Assembly: GCA_045646525.1 (NCBI GenBank)
Contig: JAZRKX010000020.1
Span: 56,236 to 120,235, forward strand
Direction of reading: 5' to 3'
Length of the DNA stretch: 64,000 nucleotides
DNA from: RGIG8748 sp045646525
GTDB taxonomy: Bacteria > Bacillota > Clostridia > UMGS1810
Made by a program: the position numbers and the translations under genes. Positions 1 to 8,564 of the stretch are shown one piece after another; position 1 is the first letter of the stretch, and each line of letters begins with the position of its first letter. The notes below the pieces were generated by a model. It was not told the origin of the DNA. It did no database searches and worked only from the letters and a program-made list of their open reading frames with translations.

Positions 1-2163
1 ATGGTAACATCTACCGCCGATGTTGTGCAGTGCAAGGGGCATAATTTTGCCGTAGTGGATGAGGTTGACTCTATACTCATAGACGAAGCAAGAACTCCTC
101 TCATAATATCTGGTATGGGCGAAAAATCAACTGAGCTTTATGCCATTGCCGACAGATTTGCAAGAAGTCTTAAGGCAAAGAAAGTTGTAGAAAGCGATGA
201 CAAAGTAATAGACGAAGCTTCCGATGCCGATTATATCATAGACGAAAAAGCAAGAACTGCCACCCTCACGGAAAAGGGTGTCGCAAAGGCGGAGGCTGCA
301 TTTAATCTCGAAAACTTATCCGACCCCGAAAATCTCACAATATCGCACCACATAAATCAAGCTATAAAAGCTCACGGTATTATGCACAGAGATACCGACT
401 ATGTGCTTGAAAAGGGCGAAGTTATAATTGTAGACGAAAATACAGGAAGACTCATGCACGGCAGACGCTACAGCGACGGTCTTCATCAGGCTATCGAAGC
501 CAAAGAAGGTGTTAAAATTGCGCGGGAAAGCAAGACACTCGCTACCATCACTTTCCAGAATTTCTTCAGACTCTATAGTAAGCTCTCGGGTATGACGGGT
601 ACTGCAGAAACGGAAGAACTTGAATTCCAACATATATATAAATTGGATGTAGTGGTTATCCCCACAAACGAGCCAATGATAAGAAAAGACCATCCCGATT
701 GCGTATACAGAACAGAGAGGGGCAAATTCCTTTCTGTTATAAAGCAAATCAAAGAATGTTACCAAAAGGGACAGCCCGTACTTGTGGGTACCATAACAAT
801 AGAAAAATCCGAACTTCTCAGTAGATTGCTTAAAAAAGAGGGAATTCCCCATGAAGTTTTAAACGCCAAGCAGCATGCCAAGGAAGCTGAGATAGTAGCT
901 CAAGCGGGCAGAAAAGGCGCTGTAACCATAGCTACCAATATGGCAGGCCGAGGCACAGATATCATGCTTGGCGGTAATGCTGAATTCATGGCAAAGAAAG
1001 AAATGAAAAAACGCGGATATGAGGATGAAATAATCGCAGAGTCGAATTCATTCTCGGAAACCGATGACCCGCAGATACTCGAAGCAAGAAGTGTATTTTC
1101 TGAATTGTACGAAAAGTACAAGGCGGAAATCGCACAGGAGCGCAGCGAAGTTATAGAAGCAGGAGGTTTATTTATACTCGGTACAGAAAGACACGAATCC
1201 AGAAGAATAGACAATCAGCTTCGAGGCAGAAGCGGCCGTCAGGGTGATGTTGGTGAATCCAGATTCTACATCTCCATGGAAGATGAGCTTATGCGTCTTT
1301 TCGGCTCCGACAGACTTGCAGGTTTGGTTGCCGCAATGGGACTCTCTGAAGATGAGCCTATAGAGCAAAAAATGCTTTCGAATGCAATAGAAAATGCACA
1401 AAAGCGTGTAGAGGGCCGTAACTTCCAGATACGAAGCCATGTTCTCCAGTATGACGATGTTATGAATGTACAGAGAGAAACAATATACAAGCAGCGTCAA
1501 AAGGTGCTAAACGGCGAAGATGTAACAGATTCAATTCTTAAGATGATAGATGAATTTGTGGATACCACCGTAGAATCCTACACAGGCTCAGAGGATATTC
1601 CTGATTATTGGAATCTTTCGGGACTTATTGAATATGTTGAACAGATTTTTGTTCCTGCAGGCTCTATAAGCTTTACCAAGGATGATTTGCAGACTCTCAC
1701 AAAACAGGATTTGAAGGATATGCTTTTGGAAATAGCGCATAATCGCTATGAGGAGAAGAAAGCAGAACTTGGCGAGGAAGTGCTTGGGAATATTCAGAGA
1801 ATTATTCTTTTAAGAGTAGTTGACCGCAAGTGGATGGACCACATAGACAATATGGATCAGTTAAAGCAGGGAATAGGACTCAGAGCTTATGCAAACACCG
1901 ACCCTGTTATAGCCTACAAAAACGAAGGCTATATGATGTATGAAGAAATGCTTGGCTCGATAGGCGAAGAAGTTATTAAGCTTATCTTCAATGTAAGGGT
2001 TGAAACCAGCTTCCAACCGCAAGAAAAGCCCATGGAAATATCTGTAAACAAGGGCGATGATACCCCCGCGGACACTACAGTGCGCAAAGGTCAGAAAGTA
2101 GGACGAAACGACCCTTGCCCCTGCGGAAGCGGACTTAAATACAAAAAATGCTGCGGTAAATAA
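1..2163 (+). CDS. secA: Protein translocase subunit SecA, 5'-truncated by window edge
   Basis: ATPase motor that drives unfolded preproteins through the SecYEG channel. The reading frame is open from base 1, so the N-terminal roughly 190 residues, including Walker A, lie outside the window; the first Met here is internal. Visible parts in order: the DEVDSILIDEART motif-II region (residues 20-33), the preprotein cross-linking region, the second RecA-like fold with NMAGRGTDIMLGG (about 314-326) and RGRSGRQGD, the helical scaffold domain, and a C-terminal SEC-C zinc motif CPCGSGLKYKKCC that binds SecB or the ribosome. secA followed directly by prfB is a common Firmicutes order. Identity is certain; only the start is missing. 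Confidence 0.97.
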   Translation: MVTSTADVVQCKGHNFAVVDEVDSILIDEARTPLIISGMGEKSTELYAIADRFARSLKAKKVVESDDKVIDEASDADYIIDEKARTATLTEKGVAKAEAAFNLENLSDPENLTISHHINQAIKAHGIMHRDTDYVLEKGEVIIVDENTGRLMHGRRYSDGLHQAIEAKEGVKIARESKTLATITFQNFFRLYSKLSGMTGTAETEELEFQHIYKLDVVVIPTNEPMIRKDHPDCVYRTERGKFLSVIKQIKECYQKGQPVLVGTITIEKSELLSRLLKKEGIPHEVLNAKQHAKEAEIVAQAGRKGAVTIATNMAGRGTDIMLGGNAEFMAKKEMKKRGYEDEIIAESNSFSETDDPQILEARSVFSELYEKYKAEIAQERSEVIEAGGLFILGTERHESRRIDNQLRGRSGRQGDVGESRFYISMEDELMRLFGSDRLAGLVAAMGLSEDEPIEQKMLSNAIENAQKRVEGRNFQIRSHVLQYDDVMNVQRETIYKQRQKVLNGEDVTDSILKMIDEFVDTTVESYTGSEDIPDYWNLSGLIEYVEQIFVPAGSISFTKDDLQTLTKQDLKDMLLEIAHNRYEEKKAELGEEVLGNIQRIILLRVVDRKWMDHIDNMDQLKQGIGLRAYANTDPVIAYKNEGYMMYEEMLGSIGEEVIKLIFNVRVETSFQPQEKPMEISVNKGDDTPADTTVRKGQKVGRNDPCPCGSGLKYKKCCGK

Positions 2164-2198
2164 TAAACGCAACAATAAATTTAAAGAGGTGATACTTT

Positions 2199-3321
2199 TT
2201 GCTGCAATACGATGAATTAAAATTAGAGCTCAGCTCAATGGAAGAAGGCATAAAAGAACTGAGGGATTCACTTTGACATCGCAGGAGCCTTGTCAAAGAT
2301 AGAAGAACTTGAAAAAATCAGCGCTTCCGAAGGTTTTTGGGACGATATGGAAAACAGCCAGAAAGTTCTGCAGAAGATGAAAGGTCTTAAAGCAAAGGTG
2401 GAGAAATATGATGCTCTTGCCGAAAGCTATGATGATACCATGGTGCTTATAGACATGGCAAACTCCGAAGACGATGATTCATATGTCGAGGAAATTACAT
2501 CCACCGTTAAATCCATACGCTCGAGCATGGAGCAGATGACTCTGGAAACCTTGCTTTCGGGCGAATATGACAAAAACAATGCCATTATAACCCTGCATGC
2601 AGGCGCGGGCGGAACAGAAGCTCAGGATTGGGTAGAAATGCTTCTGAGAATGTATACCCGTTGGGCAGAAAGACGCCACTTTTCTGTAGAAACTCTGGAT
2701 TTACTTCCCGGTGATGAAGCAGGAGTTAAAAGTGCGTCCATACTTGTTTCGGGCGAAAATGCATATGGCTATCTTAAAAGCGAAAAAGGTGTACATCGCC
2801 TTGTTCGTATTTCGCCCTTTGATGCTGCGGGAAGAAGACATACATCATTTGGCAGCGTGGAAGTAATGCCCGAATTCAATGATGATGTACAGATAGATAT
2901 CCGTTCCGAAGATTTGCGTGTAGATACCTACAGAGCAAGCGGTGCAGGCGGTCAGCATGTAAATAAAACTGACTCTGCTATCCGTATAACACATATTCCT
3001 ACAGGTGTAGTTGTTTCATGTCAGACCGAAAGGTCTCAGCACAAAAACCGCGATACTGCCATGAAAATGCTCAAATCCAAGCTTATGGAAATAAAAGAGC
3101 GTGAAAACAAAGAAAAGATTGAAGACATCAAGGGTGTAGAAAAGGAAATAGGCTGGGGCAGTCAGATACGCAGTTATGTGTTTCATCCGTATAACCTTGT
3201 CAAAGATCACAGAACCAATTTTGAAATGGGTAATATAGGTGCTGTAATGGATGGTGACCTTGACGGCTATATAAATGAATACTTAAAACAAGCAAATCTC
3301 GGTACACTTAATCTTAAATAA
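2199..3321 (+). CDS. prfB: Peptide chain release factor 2, programmed +1 frameshift
   Basis: Releases the peptide at UGA and UAA codons. The gene is split: a TTG start at 2199, seven bases after AGAGGTG, opens a 25-codon frame ending in CTT TGA at 2271-2276. Skipping T2274 moves reading to the GAC frame, giving a protein of about 373 residues, normal for RF2. A Shine-Dalgarno-like GAGGGA at 2261-2266 lies just before the slippery CTT, as in the classic RF2 autoregulatory site. The main frame carries the SPF codon-recognition tripeptide (RISPFDAAG) and the GGQ catalytic loop (GAGGQHVNKTDS). It follows secA by 35 bases. RF2 level controls its own synthesis through competition at the UGA. Confidence 0.96.
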
Positions 3322-3360
3322 CACAAGAGCCATATCGCATGCGATATGGCTCTTGTGTTA
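3319..3360. terminator. 42-bp perfect palindrome, bidirectional terminator
   Basis: Bases 3319-3339 and 3340-3360 are exact reverse complements. The stem contains the TAA of prfB (3319-3321) and, on the other strand, the TAA of the convergent amidohydrolase (3358-3360). Short T-rich runs flank each side, so it probably ends transcripts from both directions. Confidence 0.85.
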
Positions 3361-4506
3361 TTTTAAATAATTTACAGCAAATTCAAAAAATATCTTTGCG
3401 CTTACCTCTATAGCATCTTCATTTGCTACAAAATGTGCACTGTGAAGCGGGTAATCCACATTGCTTTTTCCGCCGTACCACATAAACGAAGATGGAACAA
3501 ATTTCCCAAAATACGAAAAATCTTCGCCCGTCATAAGCGGCTTATCCATTATAACTATATTTTCCTTTCCGATTACCTTTTCGGCAATATCTACTAAGTC
3601 CTTTGTAAGACTATCGTCATTTACAACAGGCGGATAAAGGAAATGATATTCATATTCAAGTTTAACGCCGTAGCTCTCTGCTATTTCCTCGGCTGTCTTT
3701 TTTAAGAGGCTGCAGGCCTTTTTTCTTGCATCTTCCGTAAAGCTTCTGTAAGTGCCGAGTATAACCGCTTCTTCAGGTATTATATTCACACTTCCGTCTG
3801 CGGAAACGGTACAGACAGAAAGCACATTGCCGTCATATGAGAGCTTTTTTTGCAGTTCTTTGCATTTTAATACCATCTCTGCAGCAGGCAAAATAGGACT
3901 TATGCCGTTTTGCGGCTCGGCACCGTGCGTGCTTTTACCGATGAATTTTATCATAAAATCATCAGGCGAAGCCATGAGTGCGCCTGATTTTATCTTAATT
4001 TTGCCAACTTCCAATTCGGGTGCAATGTGTCCGCCGATAGCACAGGTAACCTTGGGATTATTCAAAACACCTTCTTCTATCATTGGCAGGGCACCGCCGA
4101 CACCCTCTTCTGCAGGCTGAAATACAAATTTTACACAGCCGTTTAATTCATTTTCACACTCTTTCAAAAGCAGAGCTGCAGCCAAAACGGATGCTACATG
4201 TATATCGTGACCGCATGCATGCATAATGCCGTCATTTTGTGAGGCAAAGGGTAAATCTGTCTTCTCGGATATCGGCAGAGCATCCATATCTGCTCTTATG
4301 AGGAGAACCTTATCTGTCTTTGTGCCAACAGTTGCCGCAATTCCTGTTTTTGCTATTCCTCTTTTGTACTCTATACCGTGTTCATCCAGAATTTTGCATA
4401 TTTTGTCTGCAGTTTGGTATTCTTCGAATGAAAGTTCGGGGAATTTATGTATTTCTCTGCGAACATCTAATATTTCGTTTTTGATTTTACTGTATTCAAA
4501 ATACAT
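3358..4506 (-). CDS. M20 family amidohydrolase (N-acyl-amino-acid/hippurate hydrolase type)
   Basis: Metal-dependent amidohydrolase of 382 residues, the usual length for the M20D subfamily (hippurate hydrolases, N-acetyl-diaminopimelate or N-acyl-amino-acid deacylases). It shows the first metal-binding block HACGHDIHVA, the EEG catalytic-base block (PAEEGVGGALP), and the C-terminal GEDFSYF metal ligand block. The ATG follows AAGGAG at good spacing. It stands alone on the minus strand, divergent from the SipL-like gene and convergent with prfB. No signal peptide is visible, so it is probably cytoplasmic. The exact substrate cannot be told from sequence. Confidence 0.85.
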   Translation of the reverse strand: MYFEYSKIKNEILDVRREIHKFPELSFEEYQTADKICKILDEHGIEYKRGIAKTGIAATVGTKTDKVLLIRADMDALPISEKTDLPFASQNDGIMHACGHDIHVASVLAAALLLKECENELNGCVKFVFQPAEEGVGGALPMIEEGVLNNPKVTCAIGGHIAPELEVGKIKIKSGALMASPDDFMIKFIGKSTHGAEPQNGISPILPAAEMVLKCKELQKKLSYDGNVLSVCTVSADGSVNIIPEEAVILGTYRSFTEDARKKACSLLKKTAEEIAESYGVKLEYEYHFLYPPVVNDDSLTKDLVDIAEKVIGKENIVIMDKPLMTGEDFSYFGKFVPSSFMWYGGKSNVDYPLHSAHFVANEDAIEVSAKIFFEFAVNYLK

Positions 4507-4535
4507 ATTTAATCTCCTTAAAAGTCTTTTAAAGT

Positions 4536-4564
4536 ATTATACAATAAAAAATAATATTTGTACA
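4536..4564 (-). promoter_or_regulatory. Sigma-A-type promoter of the M20 amidohydrolase
   Basis: On the minus strand TGTACA, 17 bases, then TATAAT. The -10 matches the consensus fully and the -35 at four of six bases. Its -35 overlaps the -35 of the oppositely directed sigma-E-like promoter by two bases. Confidence 0.6.
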
Positions 4565-4591
4565 CATATTTTTTTTAAAGGCGCATACATA
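4563..4591 (+). promoter_or_regulatory. Sigma-E-like sporulation promoter of the SipL-like gene
   Basis: CACATATT (4563-4570), 13 bases, CATACATA (4584-4591). Compared with the Bacillus/Clostridia sigma-E pattern (GKMATATT, 13-15, CATACAMT) each half matches six of eight. It places a start about 25 bases before the SipL-like ATG. No good sigma-A site was seen on this strand. Confidence 0.5.
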
Positions 4592-4621
4592 TTTACAAAA
4601 AGCTTTTATGGAGGAAAAAAC

Positions 4622-6178
4622 ATGTCTTTTGAGTTGGAGAAAGAAAACCTGAAAATTTATGAATCTTTAAGGACAGCGAATTCAAAATCGATATTAAATG
4701 CCGATATTATCATCCCGGACAGCAAACCCGATGTTATAAATATACTGGAGGTAAGCGCTTTTCCTTCCATAGAGGAAAAACGCATTCAAAACGGCAATAT
4801 ATATGCTTCGGGAATTGTGAATTACACAATTCTCTATTCAGGCGGGGATGAAGAAATAAAAATAAACAGCATAAGTTATACTTCGCCGTTCAAAGAGGAA
4901 TTTGCGATAAACGATGCAGAGGAAAACTCAAATTGCTATGCTCTGGCAGATATATCACACATTGAATCCGCCATTGAAAATTCCCGTAAAATCAACATAA
5001 AAACCGTATTGAATTTCGAAGCCTGTGCCATATCCGAAAAATCTGTTTCGGCTTTGTGTTCGGTTACATCCGATACGAATATTCCCCAGAGAAAACGGAG
5101 TTTCAACATACTGGAAATGTCTGTATGCTCGCAGAACACCTTCTTTGTATCGGATGAATTAAGGCTTTCGCAGGGAAGCGGAGTTGTAGATGAGATATTA
5201 AAAACCGATATTAAGATTGCTGGCAGGGAATTTAAGCTGATGAATAACAAAATAGTTCTTAAGGGAAGTATTTTGACAGATACTCTTTATCTTTCTGAGG
5301 GAGAGCTTTATCATACTGAAAACGAAACACCGTTTACAGAGGTAATAGATGCCGAGGGTCTTAATGCTTCCATGGATACCGAGGTAAAGTACAGTATTCA
5401 CAGCTTTAAATCAGAGCTTAGTCCCTCGGATGCCGAAAATGCAGTGAGCATTGAAGCGGGGGTGGATGTGGTTGTAAAAGCTTACGAGGAAAATTCTTAT
5501 GATGTAGTATCGGATATATATTCTCCCGATTATGAAATAGAAGCGCAAAAAGAAACCCATCACATAAAAAGTGTTTCCGAAAGCTTCAGAGAGAATTTCA
5601 CAATAAATGAAATGTCAAGTTTAAATGACGGTGCGCCGGATATGCTGAGAGTTTTAAGCTTTACGGTAAATCCGCATATAGAAAGCATCACCGCTTCGGA
5701 CGGCTACGCTACAATAGAAGGATATCTTAATTCTAAAATTTTATATCTGTCCGATTCCGAAAACTCTCCGCTTTATTCTGTAAGTAAAAAAGTGCCGCTT
5801 TCTTTGAGGCTCAATAACAAGAAATTAACACCTGACTCCATTTTGGATGTGGATGTAAACTTAGAACATTCAGGGTATGTACTAAAATCCGAGAGAGATT
5901 TTGAAGTCCGTGCTTCTTTAAAAACCTCGGGTAAGATATTGTCGCAGGATACAATGGAAATTATATCCGATGTGGAAATAAGAGAGGATTCACCCCTGAA
6001 AAAAGATAATCAACCTGGTATAGTTATATATTTTGCAGACAAGGACGAAGACCTTTGGGATATTGCAAAAAGATACAACACCACCTCGGAAGAAATAGCA
6101 AGCCTCAACAGTATCGACATTAATGAAAGTCTTACCGAAAGGCAACAGCTTATTATACCAAAAAGACTTATTATTTAA
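4622..6178 (+). CDS. SipL-like spore morphogenesis protein (SPOCS/DUF3794 repeats plus LysM)
   Basis: A 518-residue protein close in length to C. difficile SipL, which recruits SpoIVA and directs coat assembly on the forespore. The body consists of repeated DUF3794/SPOCS beta-rich modules, the first beginning near NADIIIPDSKPDVINIL (about residues 27-43). The C-terminus (about 465-518) is a LysM module with DLWDIAKRYNTTSEEIASLN. The frame is open upstream to 4226, but that part lies opposite the amidohydrolase gene. The ATG at 4622, seven bases after GGAGG, is the clear start. There is no signal peptide, as expected for a mother-cell protein. The sigma-E-like promoter upstream supports a spore role. 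SipL itself is an inference; other DUF3794-LysM proteins exist. Confidence 0.82.
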   Translation: MSFELEKENLKIYESLRTANSKSILNADIIIPDSKPDVINILEVSAFPSIEEKRIQNGNIYASGIVNYTILYSGGDEEIKINSISYTSPFKEEFAINDAEENSNCYALADISHIESAIENSRKINIKTVLNFEACAISEKSVSALCSVTSDTNIPQRKRSFNILEMSVCSQNTFFVSDELRLSQGSGVVDEILKTDIKIAGREFKLMNNKIVLKGSILTDTLYLSEGELYHTENETPFTEVIDAEGLNASMDTEVKYSIHSFKSELSPSDAENAVSIEAGVDVVVKAYEENSYDVVSDIYSPDYEIEAQKETHHIKSVSESFRENFTINEMSSLNDGAPDMLRVLSFTVNPHIESITASDGYATIEGYLNSKILYLSDSENSPLYSVSKKVPLSLRLNNKKLTPDSILDVDVNLEHSGYVLKSERDFEVRASLKTSGKILSQDTMEIISDVEIREDSPLKKDNQPGIVIYFADKDEDLWDIAKRYNTTSEEIASLNSIDINESLTERQQLIIPKRLII

Positions 6179-6194
6179 GTAATATAAGACAACT

Positions 6195-6225
6195 ATCACC
6201 TCATACAAATTTAGTATGAGGTGAT
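6195..6225 (+). promoter_or_regulatory. Hairpin occluding the ribosome binding site of the D,D-carboxypeptidase gene
   Basis: ATCACCTCATAC (6195-6206), a seven-base loop AAATTTA, then GTATGAGGTGAT (6214-6225): a 12-bp perfect stem. The right arm contains GAGGTGA, the ribosome binding site for the ATG at 6229. It may also work as a weak terminator, since TTTT follows. Confidence 0.6.
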
Positions 6226-6228
6226 TTT

Positions 6229-7368
6229 ATGCTTAAAAGAATCATTACGATTCTCATGACTGTATCATTACTGTGCACTACAGTCTATGCTACCGAAGAG
6301 GACCTTAATTGCAAGAGTGCGGTTCTTATGGATTTTGACACAGGCACTCTGCTTTATGAGTCCAATCCACATGAAAAAATGCCCATGGCAAGCATAACAA
6401 AGATTATGACCATGATTCTTATTATGGAGGAAATCGAAAGCGGAAAATTAAAATATACAGACAATGTAACAGCAAGTGCATATGCGAAAAGCATGGGAGG
6501 GTCTACGATATTTTTAGACGAGGGCGAGGTAATGACCGTAGATAATCTTCTAAAGGGTATTGCGGTTGCTTCGGGAAACGATGCCTGTGTTGCCATGGCA
6601 GAGCACATAGCGGGGAATTGTGATGAATTTGTTTTGCGCATGAATAAAAAAGCTAAAGAACTCGGCATGGAAAATACGCATTTTGTAAATTGCAACGGAC
6701 TTGATGCCGACGGACACTACAGCACCGCATATGATGTAGCGCTTATGTCACGGGAACTAATGAAACACGAGGATATATTCAGGTATACAACAATATGGAT
6801 GGACTCGCTTCGTGACGGTGAATTTACTCTTTCCAATACAAATAAGCTTGTAAGATTTTATGATGGCTGCACAGGGCTTAAAACAGGCTCTACATCCAAG
6901 GCAGGCTTTTGCTTAAGCGCTACGGCAAAACGCGGTAATCTTCATCTTATAGCCGTAATAATGAATTCGCCGACATCAAAAGAAAGGCAAGCTGCAGCTT
7001 CAAAGCTTTTAAATTACGGATTTTCCAAGTACAAGGTTTCTACAGCAATAAAGTCGGGAGAAAAGGTCAAGGATTTAACTGTAGAACGCGGTACGAAATT
7101 AAGTGTTGGTCTCTCGTGCAAAGATGATGTAAAATATCTTTGCGAAAAATCATCCGATGAGGAGCCCAAAATCACATATAAACTTCCGCCTTTTGCGAGG
7201 GCTTCTGTTAAAAAAGGAGAAAAAGCGGGCGAGGCACTCTGTTATGTCGGCAAAAAGCTGGTAGGAAAGACCGATATCATATATACCGAGGATGTATATA
7301 AAGTCACTTTTTCATATGCATACGGTAAGATAATAGACACATGGCTTGGAAACGGAAATCAGTTTTAA
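6229..7368 (+). CDS. D-alanyl-D-alanine carboxypeptidase, S11 family (DacF/DacB-like), active type
   Basis: Penicillin-binding protein that trims the terminal D-Ala of peptidoglycan stem peptides. It has 379 residues, with a signal peptide ending near VYA-TEE (residue 21). All three catalytic motifs are intact: S55-ITK, S115-GN and K218-TG. The region after about 275 is the beta-rich C-terminal domain of PBP5-like enzymes, and it ends in a segment with amphipathic character that may anchor it to the membrane. It lies 50 bases after the SipL-like gene and could be expressed with it, which would fit a sporulation paralogue such as DacF or DacB. That assignment is inferred from context only. Confidence 0.9.
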   Translation: MLKRIITILMTVSLLCTTVYATEEDLNCKSAVLMDFDTGTLLYESNPHEKMPMASITKIMTMILIMEEIESGKLKYTDNVTASAYAKSMGGSTIFLDEGEVMTVDNLLKGIAVASGNDACVAMAEHIAGNCDEFVLRMNKKAKELGMENTHFVNCNGLDADGHYSTAYDVALMSRELMKHEDIFRYTTIWMDSLRDGEFTLSNTNKLVRFYDGCTGLKTGSTSKAGFCLSATAKRGNLHLIAVIMNSPTSKERQAAASKLLNYGFSKYKVSTAIKSGEKVKDLTVERGTKLSVGLSCKDDVKYLCEKSSDEEPKITYKLPPFARASVKKGEKAGEALCYVGKKLVGKTDIIYTEDVYKVTFSYAYGKIIDTWLGNGNQF

Positions 7369-7410
7369 AAGAAAATTTGTGGATTTTCAAATAATAATTA
7401 TACTTTTTTT

Positions 7411-7441
7411 ACAAGTTCTCCCATGGAGGACTTGTTTTTTT
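7411..7441 (+). terminator. Rho-independent terminator
   Basis: ACAAGTTCTCC, loop CAT, GGAGGACTTGT (one G-T pair in 11) followed by eight T. It ends the SipL/carboxypeptidase transcript. Confidence 0.85.
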
Positions 7442-7450
7442 AAAAAACAC

Positions 7451-7479
7451 TTGAACGCGACGGTAATCTTTGATATAAT
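7451..7479 (+). promoter_or_regulatory. Sigma-A promoter of metA
   Basis: TTGAAC, 17 bases, TATAAT, with an extended TG one base before the -10. It leaves a leader of about 85 bases before the metA ATG. The leader shows no recognisable SAM riboswitch or T-box fold. Confidence 0.8.
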
Positions 7480-7569
7480 ATTTTAAAAGGCGAAATATGT
7501 GTTATTGACAAGTTTAAGGAGATTTCAAAGTGGTGTTACATAAAACAAAATTCAGAAAGGAGACGCACT

Positions 7570-8487
7570 ATGCCTATTAAAATCCCTGCAGATTTACCTG
7601 CAAACAGTATTCTGAGCGATGAAAATATTTTCTGCATTACTGAAAAAAGAGCTCTTACGCAGGACATCCGTCCCTTGAGAATTGCCCTGCTTAACATAAT
7701 GCCCACAAAGATTGTAACAGAAACACAGCTTATAAGACTTCTGGGCAATACCCCTCTTCAGATAGAGATGGATTTCATTTATACAAGTACTTATACAAGC
7801 AAAAACACAAGTCAGGAGCATATAAGTACATTTTACAAGAGCTTTGACCAGATAAAAGGTCAAAAATATGACGGCATGATAATAACAGGCGCACCTGTTG
7901 AACTTATGAAGTTCGAAGATGTGGACTATTGGAATGAGCTTAAAGAAATTATGGAATGGACCAAAACAAATGTCACAAGCACGTTCCATATATGCTGGGC
8001 GGCACTTGCCGGAATGTATTATCATTACGGTATACCCAAAAGAGAGATGGAAAAGAAACTCTTTGGAGTTTTTGAACACAAGGTTGTTAAGAAAAACTCC
8101 ATGCTGCTTCGCGGATTTGATGATGTTTTCTATGTACCTCATTCCAGATACTCTACAGCATATACAGAGGATATAAAATCCTGTCCGCAGCTTCAGATTC
8201 TTTCCGAATCCAAAGAAGCGGGCGCGTACATTATAGCAAGCAAGGATAAAAAACAGATATTTGTAACAGGACACAGCGAGTATGACCGCGATACATTAAA
8301 GCTTGAATATGAGCGTGATGTAAATCTCGGAAAAGATATAGACATACCCAAAAATTATTTTCAGGATGACAATCCGAAAAAAACTCCTGTTGTCAAGTGG
8401 CGTTCACATGCAAATCTTTTGTTTTATAATTGGCTTAACTATCATGTATATCAGACCACCCCGTATGATATCAATGAAATAAAATAA
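7570..8487 (+). CDS. metAA: Homoserine O-acetyltransferase, MetA family
   Basis: First committed step of methionine synthesis: acylates L-homoserine. The 305-residue protein has the MetA fold with catalytic Cys142 in FHICWAALAG and the ITGAPVE segment. Residue 111 is Glu. In characterised MetA proteins Gly at this position goes with succinyl-CoA (E. coli) and Glu with acetyl-CoA (B. cereus), so acetyl-CoA is the predicted donor although such proteins are often labelled succinyltransferases. The start is supported by AAAGGAG nine bases upstream. It is a single-gene unit with its own promoter and no methionine neighbours. Confidence 0.92.
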   Translation: MPIKIPADLPANSILSDENIFCITEKRALTQDIRPLRIALLNIMPTKIVTETQLIRLLGNTPLQIEMDFIYTSTYTSKNTSQEHISTFYKSFDQIKGQKYDGMIITGAPVELMKFEDVDYWNELKEIMEWTKTNVTSTFHICWAALAGMYYHYGIPKREMEKKLFGVFEHKVVKKNSMLLRGFDDVFYVPHSRYSTAYTEDIKSCPQLQILSESKEAGAYIIASKDKKQIFVTGHSEYDRDTLKLEYERDVNLGKDIDIPKNYFQDDNPKKTPVVKWRSHANLLFYNWLNYHVYQTTPYDINEIK

Positions 8488-8528
8488 TTTTACAATATAC
8501 GAAAAAATCAAGACAAGAAATATGATTA

Positions 8529-8558
8529 TTGCCAAGATTAACATATCGAATGTATAAA
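8529..8558 (+). promoter_or_regulatory. Promoter of the yhaO/yhaN-like pair, possibly leaderless
   Basis: TTGCCA, 18 bases, TATAAA. The end of the -10 is only six bases before the ATG at 8565, so transcription would begin at or next to the start codon. No Shine-Dalgarno sequence lies between them. Confidence 0.45.
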
Positions 8559-8564
8559 TAAACT

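Noticed and set aside
4226..4621. Long N-terminal extension of the SipL-like frame
   Set aside because: It runs antisense through the amidohydrolase gene; the ATG at 4622 has a clear GGAGG and family start.
7505..7510. Perfect TTGACA -35 hexamer
   Set aside because: No -10-like hexamer occurs at 16-18 bases; the TTGAAC/TATAAT pair upstream is better.
7480..7569. SAM riboswitch or T-box in the metA leader
   Set aside because: The leader is about 85 bases with no long stem set, no T-box sequence and no terminator after the promoter.
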